Of a stretch of DNA of 64,000 nucleotides, positions 42,773-51,130 are shown in pieces. Both the position numbers and the translations under genes were made by a program. Under the pieces are notes generated by a model, which worked only from the letters and a program-made list of their open reading frames with translations, did not search any database and was not told the origin of the DNA. Source of the stretch: Ruminococcus bicirculans (ex Wegman et al. 2014) (GTDB taxonomy: Bacteria > Bacillota > Clostridia > Oscillospirales > Ruminococcaceae); the NCBI RefSeq assembly GCF_000723465.1, contig NZ_HF545617.1:186001-250000 (forward strand), read 5' to 3'. How positions within the stretch are numbered: position 1 is the first letter of the stretch; each line of letters starts with the position of its first letter.

Positions 42773-44257
42773 ATGCTATCATTTGATATTTCTGATAGAC
42801 AAATCAACATTGTTAAAGGTGATAACTCCTCTAACAAGATAAGGATCGAGAGATCTTTGCAGGTAGACGTTCCTGAGGATATGATCCTTAATGGTGAGGT
42901 CATCAACCTTTCAGGTCTGTCTGAGTTACTGCTCACTCAGATCAAGGCTGAGGACATGATGGATAAGGACGCTATCGTTACTTTTTCATCGAGCAATATC
43001 GTATTCAAGGAGCTTGTAGTTCCAAAGGCAAAGGGTAATGAGTTCCTGCTTATGGTACAGAACCATATGAGCCAGGAAATGGGTATCACAGATGAGTATT
43101 CTATCTCATATACAGTAGTAGGTGAAGCAGGTGAGGATAATCCTGGTGCAGTGAAGGTACTTGCAACAGCTTGCCCTAGTACGATAGTTGAAAGCTACAG
43201 AAAGCTTTATAACATTATGGGCATGAACCTCAGATCTGTTAACATCGGATGTAACTCTATCGCAAGAATCGTTCTTGCTGACAAGTCCAACATGGAGAAA
43301 ATGCCACTGTTGGTTTGCCAGATCGATAAGAACTTCCTTGGTCTTACACTTTTTGAGAATGGACAGATGGCATTCGCCAGATACGTTCCTATCTCAGAAG
43401 AAGATTATGATTCTGACGATTATATCACTGAAGCTCTTAATGAGAACATCTTCAGAATGGAGCAGTTCAATAAGGCAAGAGGAGGTTCAGGACTTGAAAA
43501 TGTTATTCTCTATGGCTTTATCGAGGACTACATCAAACTCGTTGACGCTCTTGACGGTCTTGATATAAAGGCTTCCGTTCTCGGTGTGCCTGCTCAGATC
43601 ACAGGTTTCGAGAACTTCGAGTTTACAGTATTCGCTAATGCTATCGGTGCTCTCTATAAGAGAAACAAGGCTACAGAGAAGATCAACCTCCTCGAAGTCG
43701 ATCAGTCCACAGGTAAGGGCGGCAACAGCGGAATGGGTTCGCTGCTCATGACAGGCGGTATCTTCGCTGCGGCAGCCGCAGTGCTTATCGCAGGTGCAAC
43801 ACTTGTTATTAATCTCAGGAAGAGTTCTATCGAGAAAGATATAGACAAGACTAATGATAAGATAGCTGTTTGCAATGAGAAGATCGCCCAGAACCAGATA
43901 CTTCACAATAAGATGAAGATCATGCAGGATTATTCAAACTATGTTACATCAGCAAATGCAGCTCTTGAAACACTTCCGGTCGTGTCAAGTGAGATGTTTG
44001 ACGATATCAAGGAAGCTCTTGGCTCTTTCAAGTATGAAGGCTTTACATATAACCTTGAAGCTGGTACAGTAACACTTACTAAGGTTGAGCTTGATGATCA
44101 GTCAGATGTAAAAACAGCAATCGATGCCCTTGTGGGTACAGGACTCTTCCAGGAAGATGTAGGATACAACGGATATTCGATCGGTGAAGACGGCAGCTCA
44201 GGCGTAACGCTTGATTCGCTGACACTTTATCTTAAAGAAGAGGGCGAGGGTGAATAA
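42773..44257 (+). CDS. PilM-PilN fusion protein (GspL-like), type IV pilus assembly
   Basis: This 494-residue protein begins as a PilM-type actin fold (LSFDISDRQINIVKGD, then VTFSSSNIVFKELVVPKA and MSQEMG). At about 323-348 there is a membrane helix (SLLMTGGIFAAAAAVLIAGA), followed by a coiled coil and a small ferredoxin-like extracytoplasmic domain as in PilN. In most bacteria PilM and PilN are separate proteins; a single chain resembles GspL of type II secretion. It would join the cytoplasmic motor to the outer subcomplex formed with PilO. A Shine-Dalgarno (GAGGTGAAGG) precedes the ATG. The next gene follows after 2 bp. Confidence 0.82.
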   Translation: MLSFDISDRQINIVKGDNSSNKIRIERSLQVDVPEDMILNGEVINLSGLSELLLTQIKAEDMMDKDAIVTFSSSNIVFKELVVPKAKGNEFLLMVQNHMSQEMGITDEYSISYTVVGEAGEDNPGAVKVLATACPSTIVESYRKLYNIMGMNLRSVNIGCNSIARIVLADKSNMEKMPLLVCQIDKNFLGLTLFENGQMAFARYVPISEEDYDSDDYITEALNENIFRMEQFNKARGGSGLENVILYGFIEDYIKLVDALDGLDIKASVLGVPAQITGFENFEFTVFANAIGALYKRNKATEKINLLEVDQSTGKGGNSGMGSLLMTGGIFAAAAAVLIAGATLVINLRKSSIEKDIDKTNDKIAVCNEKIAQNQILHNKMKIMQDYSNYVTSANAALETLPVVSSEMFDDIKEALGSFKYEGFTYNLEAGTVTLTKVELDDQSDVKTAIDALVGTGLFQEDVGYNGYSIGEDGSSGVTLDSLTLYLKEEGEGE

Positions 44258-44259
44258 TT

Positions 44260-44970
44260 ATGAAGTTGAATTATCGTGATAAAATGATTTTGATAGTAGT
44301 ATTCGTACTGCTTATAATTGTTGCAGGTTTTATGCTTTTTATTAAGCCTGCCATTGATGAGTGTAGTCAGGCAAGCAGTGATCTGGAATCAGCAAAGGTT
44401 CAGCTCAGCGAGCTTGAAGATCAGGTAGACAAGGATAAGAACCTTGCCGCTGAGATTCAGACACTTTATACAAGCACCTCACAGGTCGCAGCTAACTTCT
44501 ATGATTATCAAGTAGCATACAAGGCTACTGATAAGGTTCGTGAGCTTTTTAATGTTGATGATGTAAAAATCAAAAACTCCAATATGACTATTTCATCATA
44601 CGGCAGCACAGTTCTTTCGCCTTTTGCTTATGAGTCAACAGCAACAGCTACTGATTTTGACACTAAGGTAGATGAATACAATAATGCAAGCACAATTGAT
44701 TCATCAGCTGCAGACGCAAACACAGATGAAAATGCAGCTGATACCAATGAAACAGCTGCACAGACAATAGGTTACTATAGCCTTGACATTCAGTTCAAAA
44801 GCTCGCTTTCAGGTTTCAAGAATTTTGCTGACAACTTGACGACAAACAACGAAAAGAGCATGGTTATCCAGAATGTTAACATTGAGAATGTCAACGAAAG
44901 CGAGATCTCCGGTACAATGACACTCAATATGTACGTTTTGAAGAAGCTTGCTGATCCTTCTGCCAGCTAA
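44260..44970 (+). CDS. pilO: PilO-like pilus assembly protein
   Basis: This 236-residue protein has a short cytoplasmic start, one membrane helix (about 8-30, MILIVVFVLLIIVAGFMLF), a coiled coil (about 34-68) and a C-terminal extracytoplasmic domain interrupted by an Ala/Asp/Thr-rich low-complexity linker (about 145-168). This is the PilO architecture. It pairs with the PilN part of the upstream fusion, from which it is separated by 2 bp (GAGGGTGA ribosome site inside that gene). Confidence 0.8.
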   Translation: MKLNYRDKMILIVVFVLLIIVAGFMLFIKPAIDECSQASSDLESAKVQLSELEDQVDKDKNLAAEIQTLYTSTSQVAANFYDYQVAYKATDKVRELFNVDDVKIKNSNMTISSYGSTVLSPFAYESTATATDFDTKVDEYNNASTIDSSAADANTDENAADTNETAAQTIGYYSLDIQFKSSLSGFKNFADNLTTNNEKSMVIQNVNIENVNESEISGTMTLNMYVLKKLADPSAS

Positions 44971-44981
44971 GAGAAAACTAT

Positions 44982-45015
44982 TTGGTAGGATAAGGAATAT
45001 TTCTTATCCTGCCAA
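44982..45015 (+). other. Intra-operon hairpin after pilO
   Basis: TTGGTAGGATAAG (44982-44994) pairs with CTTATCCTGCCAA (45003-45015), a 13-bp stem with one G-U pair. No T-run follows. It probably marks an RNA processing or stability element between the assembly genes and the pilin-like genes. Confidence 0.6.
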
Positions 45016-45117
45016 TTAGTGCTATATAATGATTAAAAATTTTATATAAGTAATCAACCTGTGTAAAATGAAAAAAGTATAGCATAAGTGATAATAAAAC
45101 TAAGAAAGGTGGTTAAT

Positions 45118-47322
45118 ATGAAGAATACTCCGAAGAGGAAACAAAGAAACAAACCCGGAGTCGTGCTTTTCACAGCGGTTGCTGTCATGCTCATGCTGTC
45201 AATACTTTTGACTGCAACTGTTTCTTTTGTTTCGGTAAACAGGACAAAAACAAATGATAACTATAAGAGCAAACAGGCTTATCTGACAGCTTCATCTACT
45301 CTTGAAAGCTTTATTAATCAGATAAAAACTGATACTGCTCCAACCAATGACCCTACGGCAAAGGCTCAGCAGAAAAAGGCTATCGAAAACCTTAAAAAGC
45401 TTGCAAGCGCCAACAGCGGTAAGGGTACTACCACTAACGTAAGCTATAACGGCGTAGACGGTAAAAGTGATAATATCGGTACTACCAAGATAACTGTAGC
45501 ACAAGAGGGCACAAGTGCCAAATACATCGTTGTTACTTGTGAAACTACTTACCTTGGAAAGACAGAACAGGTAGCAGCACATATCTCTATTCGCACAGAT
45601 CCAAAGCCTGCCGACTATACAAATACTATCGAGCTTGTTGGTAACGGCGGCGCAGGTTATGATAACCTTAACGTTATCGGTGACATGGCTGGTATCAATA
45701 ATACCACTGGTAAGGTCTATAGATTTACAAACAATACGAGTATCTATGGTTCTTATCTTATGTATGGTTCTTTTGAGGTTTCAACACAGCCTCTTATCAT
45801 GCTCAAGCCTAGTCTTGTAGACGAAAAGCAGGGTTCAACTGTTACAATTTCTGAAAACCTTGATGTTTCAAATGAATTCCACATCAACTCCACAATGGCA
45901 AGAGCAGACGGATATAACTATGTTAATATCGGTCAGAAGCTCTCCACTTCAAACCATATGGACGTTGGTTCTTTAGGTTTTGATGTCGATTTGTTCTGTT
46001 GTGAAGCTAACATTGGCGGAAATGACTATACACAGTATGGTAACTTCTACGTTTATAAGGGCGCAGGTGCTTATAATGGCGATGCAACATTTGGTGCAAA
46101 TGGTCAGACGATCAATGGCTCTCTCTATGTCGAGGGTGATCTTAATGTCACAAAGTCACTTAAGGTAACAGGCTCTGTTTATGTTACCGGCACTATCACG
46201 GGTAAAGATAAGATCGTCTGCCAGGCTTCAAATATTCATGAAGGAGCTGTTCTTAGCAAAGCAGGTCGTGACGCAAAGCCACAGATACCAGTATCTGCTG
46301 ATGCCTATGTATATTATCCGGAAGATTTCTTCATGAGCAATGATACTAATGTGACAACGATCTCTGAACAATATCAGGCTTTCTATAATGGCAAAAACAC
46401 TAAAACTTTCAATACCTTTGCAAGCGATCCAAGCTATTGGAATAATGTTGACTACACGCTTACTGAGCCAATAGACCTTACAGGAACAGGAGCTAAGACT
46501 CCAGTTACAAGCCGCTACAAATTGAGAATAACATCAAGCTGTACATGGGCATCTGATCTTTCGTTCAATGATTATGGCAATGGTTCAAGGATCCTCGTTG
46601 ATGTTTCTGATTCTTCAGGCGATATTGTTATAAGACTTCAAAATGGTCTTAGTCTTGATTCAAGCTGGTCTCCAACTATAGTTGTCAGAAATCGTTCAAC
46701 TATAATTGATACAACTACAGGTGACAGAAAATACAACTGCTATTTTGTTTCAGACTCAGGCAGTGCTATTACACTTAATGGTATCGACTCAGTAACAGGC
46801 AAGTCCAAGCATTCGGGTTCAAGCGCATGTAACTATAACTTTAGTGGCTTGAAAATATTTGATTATGACACTTATGTTCGTATGTATAACTCTGATACAC
46901 TAAAAAATACTAAGGGTAATCCTGGTGCTCCACAGAGCAGCTTCATCCTTAATCCAACATCAGTGGACGTTGCAGGTTCTTACAGACCATCAAACAGCAG
47001 TATCATTTTCTTATTTGCTGAGAATACAACGCTTAGCGCCACAAACAACAGTTTCTTCCAGGGTTCATTCTACTCACCAGAAGCAATGGTTAATATAGCA
47101 ACAAGTGGTCTTAGTGGACTTAATGTTACAGACTCAGCAGGCGGAAAAATGACCGTTCAGTGCTGTGCAGTCGGTGTAGTTATCGCAAACAGCTTTGGTA
47201 ATGCCAATACAGCGTTCTATGTATACACTAAGCCTTCAACTACTTCTGTAATGCAGAATGCGAAGGGCGGTAAGGACGATTCAGCATTCGGATATACTCT
47301 TGACAGATATGATCACTATTAA
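45118..47322 (+). CDS. Large PilX-like exported protein of the pilus locus
   Basis: This 734-residue protein starts with a basic peptide and a class III-like leader, NKPG followed by VVLFTAVAVMLMLSILL. Position +5 after the putative cleavage glycine (Gly14) is Thr rather than Glu, as in some PilX/GspK-type minor pilins. After a helical stalk (about 45-85) comes a very long Ser/Thr/Asn/Gly-rich domain. It includes a bactofilin-like repeat (GSLYVEGDLNVTKSLKVTGSVYV, about 338-360), which suggests a beta-helix. It may be a tip adhesin. ATG 45118 has AGAAAGGTGG 6 bases upstream. Confidence 0.75.
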   Translation: MKNTPKRKQRNKPGVVLFTAVAVMLMLSILLTATVSFVSVNRTKTNDNYKSKQAYLTASSTLESFINQIKTDTAPTNDPTAKAQQKKAIENLKKLASANSGKGTTTNVSYNGVDGKSDNIGTTKITVAQEGTSAKYIVVTCETTYLGKTEQVAAHISIRTDPKPADYTNTIELVGNGGAGYDNLNVIGDMAGINNTTGKVYRFTNNTSIYGSYLMYGSFEVSTQPLIMLKPSLVDEKQGSTVTISENLDVSNEFHINSTMARADGYNYVNIGQKLSTSNHMDVGSLGFDVDLFCCEANIGGNDYTQYGNFYVYKGAGAYNGDATFGANGQTINGSLYVEGDLNVTKSLKVTGSVYVTGTITGKDKIVCQASNIHEGAVLSKAGRDAKPQIPVSADAYVYYPEDFFMSNDTNVTTISEQYQAFYNGKNTKTFNTFASDPSYWNNVDYTLTEPIDLTGTGAKTPVTSRYKLRITSSCTWASDLSFNDYGNGSRILVDVSDSSGDIVIRLQNGLSLDSSWSPTIVVRNRSTIIDTTTGDRKYNCYFVSDSGSAITLNGIDSVTGKSKHSGSSACNYNFSGLKIFDYDTYVRMYNSDTLKNTKGNPGAPQSSFILNPTSVDVAGSYRPSNSSIIFLFAENTTLSATNNSFFQGSFYSPEAMVNIATSGLSGLNVTDSAGGKMTVQCCAVGVVIANSFGNANTAFYVYTKPSTTSVMQNAKGGKDDSAFGYTLDRYDHY

Positions 47323-47339
47323 TTGAAAGGAGTATACTC

Positions 47340-48149
47340 ATGAAAAAGAACAGCAAAAATAAAAAGGGTATGACTCTTGTAGAGGTCATCATAGCAATGG
47401 CACTTTTGTCAGGTATGTCAGCTATGCTTGTTACAGTTGCTGTTGCGGCTAAAAAACAGAATCTTGAAAACTACTACCGCAACAATGAAATGTATACTCA
47501 GGCAGTAAATGCCGAGCAGTATAATGATAACAAGACCGTCAATATGAACGAGTTGAAGGTAAACAAGTTCTCTTCAAGCGGCAAAACTACAAATGAGTTT
47601 GCCCTTGAGGCAGACTTTGGAAGCGGCATAAAGTTCAATACTACAGCCTATGGCTTTAAAGCAAAGCTTAATAATATTGATGAAGACGCAGGCTATCAGC
47701 TCAAATTTCTTCAGGGTAAGGACATAAACATTACGCCTAATCCTGAAAAGAGCGTTTACTGGGTAAAGTTTTATAACAATTCAGGGGCAGATATGAATTT
47801 CTATGCTCTTACTCCTGAGCTTACAGGCGGAAAGTTCTTTGATGTAAATAATAACTCATCAGGAAATTCACTTCTTATCCCTATCGGTGACGGTGGAAAT
47901 CAGCAGTTTGGCGTTGTGCTTTCAGGCGTAACAGGAAGCGATTATTTCGGCTTCTCACAGTCATCTGATCTTTACAGCAGCGCTCCAACAGCCGATGCAG
48001 CTGCATTTAAGATCACAGATGCGACCTTTGACCATTATCTTGAAAAAGATGCGTCAGGTAAAGCTACAGGTTATGTAGTTATCCATTATATGGGTGGTTC
48101 TGATTACAAAAACCAGGCCGACTATGACGCTGCACAATCAACACCATAA
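47340..48149 (+). CDS. Type IV prepilin-like protein, 269 aa
   Basis: This protein has a canonical class III signal, KKG followed by MTLVEVIIAMALLSG, with cleavage after Gly10 and Glu15 at +5. The N-terminal helix (to about residue 45) is followed by an Asn/Ser/Gly-rich globular domain of unknown fold. At 269 residues it is larger than most major pilins and more like a minor pilin. GAAAGGAG precedes the ATG. It lies 17 bp after the PilX-like gene and 18 bp before the next prepilin, so all three are one unit. Confidence 0.85.
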   Translation: MKKNSKNKKGMTLVEVIIAMALLSGMSAMLVTVAVAAKKQNLENYYRNNEMYTQAVNAEQYNDNKTVNMNELKVNKFSSSGKTTNEFALEADFGSGIKFNTTAYGFKAKLNNIDEDAGYQLKFLQGKDINITPNPEKSVYWVKFYNNSGADMNFYALTPELTGGKFFDVNNNSSGNSLLIPIGDGGNQQFGVVLSGVTGSDYFGFSQSSDLYSSAPTADAAAFKITDATFDHYLEKDASGKATGYVVIHYMGGSDYKNQADYDAAQSTP

Positions 48150-48167
48150 GGAGGGAGGATCTTGAAA

Positions 48168-50015
48168 ATGAATAAAAACCGCAAGGGTTTTACCCTTGTT
48201 GAGCTTATCGTTGTGGTAACGATTTTCGGCGTGATCCTCGGAGCTATCCTTAATATGATCAAACCTGCAAATAACGTTTATCATGACGCTGATGCAACAA
48301 TGGAAAGCAATATCATAGGTTCAGGTCTTATAGACTATCTTGATGATGAGCTTAGATATTCGACCAATGTTCTTGTGCTTAAAGATTATATTGGTGTGCC
48401 TGATGTTTCAAACTCTGGTACTATCGGTGCAAGCGGTGTGACCTATTCAAACTGTATCGTTATTGACAATAATAATCTTCGTGGCTATAGTCTGAAAAAC
48501 TATTCAGGCAGCGACACGGATACAGCCGCAAAGAGAATGGGTGCAAAAGGCTGTATCCTCAATGTAGGTAAGGTAAATACAGAGGGCTTAAATTTTAATA
48601 ATTCTGCTGTTGCAAGAGGTGTTGATTTTTACGACAATTATAAGTTTGATATCAGTGCAAGTATCAGCAATATTGAGAAAATGCGTACTCTCGACGTTTC
48701 TCTTACAGCCTATCAGCCAACATATGAGAACGGAAGCTATACTTTTACGAAAACAAAGTATAAAAAGGACGCAGCAGTAAATCTTACAAATATTAACATA
48801 AATGAAGGCGATTCATACAAAGTTCATGACTATAAAGATTTCTCTTTAACTCCTGATTATGACAAATATCCTCAGGCAACTACTGCTCCTGCAGGTTGCA
48901 CAGCTCAGCAGGAAAAGTATTACAGCCTTGACGCTTCAAACACATATACTTATATTTTCTACGATAAGACAACAGTTTCAAGTTCAAAAACATACAGTGT
49001 AAAGTTTATCTACTCTGCAAGCGACCCTGAACCAACGCTTCGTGGTAAACAGATAGATACTAAGTCGGTCAAGGCAGGCACACTTTATCAAACGCCGCCA
49101 ACCATGGCAAAAAGAACAGGCTATGGCACACCTTATTGGGTAGACAGCAAGAATAACGTTGCTGATTTTACAACAGGTATAACAATAAATAAGGATATGG
49201 TATTCTCCTGTGTTTATCCGCCTGTTGCACCGAAAGCCCAATTTAATGTAACGTTTGAGAATATCAACGGTTCTACATTTACAACAACAAAAGTCTATGA
49301 TGGCGACTTTGCAAATGACCCGGGAATTCCAACTGACATGGATACTATAAAACAGGATTTTGTTAAGTGGGTATACAAATCAGATAACTCAAAGGGTCTT
49401 ACTGATGTTTCTATTACAGATAGCTCAGTTGTTTTCGTTCCAGTTGTACAGAACAAGCATAAGGTTGAGTTTAAATTAAATGGTTCTTTAATAAATGCCT
49501 CAACTATTTATGTTTCTGATGGACAGTATGCAAATTATCCAGGAGCTACCCCTGTTTCGTCAGACGCTAATAAGGTTTTTTCTAAGTGGGTCGTTGAAGG
49601 TACATCAGACGAGATAACCAGTGTTACAATTACTAGAGATACAGTGTTTGAAGCTGTATTTGTTGAAAAGCCATCTTTGCCTACCAGTCAGTCGGATAGA
49701 GTTACCATTATAATTGATTGTAGTGCAGGTAATAATTATTCCTATATGTATGGATACTTTTGTAATATGAATGCTAAGATAGTCAACGAAACGGATAATG
49801 AAGTCATTGTAGACAACTTTACTGGTAATTCTAATATTGATATTTCTAAGTATAAGGGCAGAGAAGTTCGTTATGTTATAACTGCAACAATTCCTTATAA
49901 CGTTCCTTGCCGTGTAAATCTTTGGGAAAAAGAGTGGCAAAATATTGATAATGCCTTTACTAATGTTACTCTTACAACCAGTGATCTTGGAAAAACATAT
50001 TATGTAAAGATGTAG
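48168..50015 (+). CDS. Giant prepilin-like protein with InlB-type repeats
   Basis: This 615-residue protein has a perfect prepilin leader, RKG followed by FTLVELIVVVTIFGVILG (cleavage after Gly7, Glu12 at +5), and a stalk helix. A pilin-like domain (about 40-270) is followed by three tandem repeats of about 70 residues resembling Listeria-Bacteroides/InlB B (Flg_new) repeats (about 275-352, 357-425 and 428-497; motifs VKFIYSAS, VTFENINGS, VEFKLNGS). A final C-terminal domain follows. Fusion of these adhesin-like modules to a pilin is unusual. ATG 48168 is chosen over TTG 48162 from the spacing to GAGG. Confidence 0.85.
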   Translation: MNKNRKGFTLVELIVVVTIFGVILGAILNMIKPANNVYHDADATMESNIIGSGLIDYLDDELRYSTNVLVLKDYIGVPDVSNSGTIGASGVTYSNCIVIDNNNLRGYSLKNYSGSDTDTAAKRMGAKGCILNVGKVNTEGLNFNNSAVARGVDFYDNYKFDISASISNIEKMRTLDVSLTAYQPTYENGSYTFTKTKYKKDAAVNLTNININEGDSYKVHDYKDFSLTPDYDKYPQATTAPAGCTAQQEKYYSLDASNTYTYIFYDKTTVSSSKTYSVKFIYSASDPEPTLRGKQIDTKSVKAGTLYQTPPTMAKRTGYGTPYWVDSKNNVADFTTGITINKDMVFSCVYPPVAPKAQFNVTFENINGSTFTTTKVYDGDFANDPGIPTDMDTIKQDFVKWVYKSDNSKGLTDVSITDSSVVFVPVVQNKHKVEFKLNGSLINASTIYVSDGQYANYPGATPVSSDANKVFSKWVVEGTSDEITSVTITRDTVFEAVFVEKPSLPTSQSDRVTIIIDCSAGNNYSYMYGYFCNMNAKIVNETDNEVIVDNFTGNSNIDISKYKGREVRYVITATIPYNVPCRVNLWEKEWQNIDNAFTNVTLTTSDLGKTYYVKM

Positions 50016-50032
50016 TTTATAGTCTTTCACGA

Positions 50033-50103
50033 TCAGACCCCACCACGGGTCTGATTGCTGAAAAAATCCCCTTAACAGAAAACTTCTATTAAGAGGATTT
50101 TTT
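50033..50103 (+). terminator. Tandem hairpins ending the pilin operon
   Basis: A first perfect hairpin (TCAGACCC 50033-50040 with GGGTCTGA 50047-50054) is followed by a second (AAATCCCCTTAA with TTAAGAGGATTT, 50064-50100) with a T-run. The second is the terminator; the first may protect the 3' end. Confidence 0.8.
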
Positions 50104-50107
50104 GAGC

Positions 50108-50139
50108 AAAAAAATTCCGCAGTATCAAACTGCGGAATT
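50108..50139 (-). terminator. Terminator of the prepilin peptidase gene
   Basis: AATTCCGCAGT (50113-50123) pairs perfectly with ACTGCGGAATT (50129-50139). On the minus strand the stem runs into a T-tract (A-tract at 50108-50114). Confidence 0.88.
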
Positions 50140-50146
50140 TGTGCAA

Positions 50147-50971
50147 TTATCTTATTATCAGCATTGCTTCGTTCATCATCTCGTTAAGGCCAGTAAAGTC
50201 CATGTACCATGAACCGATCTGCTCTGAGTACAAAGCTGCAACAGCAATTCCTATGGAGAGATATGGACCAAATGCAAATACTGAATCACCGCTTCGGTGC
50301 TTCTGGATAAGTCCACCGATCGAGCCTGTTATCAGTCCGATAAGAAGCGCTACCAAAGCACCCTGCATTCCGAGAAACAGCCCTGCGGCTGCCATGAGAT
50401 ATACATCTCCCATGCCCATTGCTTTCTCATGTGTGATAAGACAAATAATAAGCAAAGGCACGCTCACAATGAAAAATCCAATCAAGTGTGATTTAAGCGT
50501 AAGTCCCGTCTGATCTCTGCAGAAGATGTATTCTGCAATACCAAGCAAACCTATGAATATCACCACATATGTGTTGATAAGCTGAGTGTCCCAGTCCATG
50601 AAGAATACAACGATAAGAGCAGAGAATAACAGACAGACAAGTGCCGCACGCAGAGGATTGAAAATTCCATTAAAATGGTAGAATACCCATAAGTAAAGCA
50701 GTGCGTTCAGCGTTTCAACTATAGTGTATCTTGCCGATATCTTTGCACCGCAGCTTCGACACTTTCCACGAAGTATGCACCAGCTTACTATCGGTATCAG
50801 GTCACGCCGTTTGATCGGCTCACCGCAGGTCATACAGTGAGAATTTCGCTTGATAAGACTTTCATTTTTCGGCAATCGGTATATGCAGACATTAAGAAAA
50901 CTGCCTATGCACGCTCCGAAGATGAACACAAATACATAAATGATTATGTATGATAAGGTTAAATTATCCAC
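50147..50971 (-). CDS. pilD: Prepilin peptidase / N-methyltransferase
   Basis: This 274-residue membrane aspartyl protease cleaves and methylates prepilins. It has the N-terminal methylase domain with two cysteine pairs (CMTCGEPI and CRSCGAKI) and GSFLNVCIYRLP. The catalytic aspartates are in FMDWDTQ and in MGMGDVYLMAAAG (GxGD). It is the only peptidase in the locus and should process the prepilins encoded just upstream. A GTG start at 50971 has AGGAGG 6-7 bases upstream. It is transcribed against the pilus genes, convergent with the pilins and divergent from pilB. Confidence 0.93.
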   Translation of the reverse strand: MDNLTLSYIIIYVFVFIFGACIGSFLNVCIYRLPKNESLIKRNSHCMTCGEPIKRRDLIPIVSWCILRGKCRSCGAKISARYTIVETLNALLYLWVFYHFNGIFNPLRAALVCLLFSALIVVFFMDWDTQLINTYVVIFIGLLGIAEYIFCRDQTGLTLKSHLIGFFIVSVPLLIICLITHEKAMGMGDVYLMAAAGLFLGMQGALVALLIGLITGSIGGLIQKHRSGDSVFAFGPYLSIGIAVAALYSEQIGSWYMDFTGLNEMMNEAMLIIR

Positions 50972-51130
50972 AGTGATCCTCCTTTGGATTCATTAGTTAA
51001 TATATTAATTTTATCATACTTTCATGAAGATTACAATAGATAATATGATTTTTTTGCGGTTTTTGCACCGCAGCAGACGTTTCCGCAGCGTCGGATCCCT
51101 AAATCAATGCGGAGGATTGGAGTAATATAT

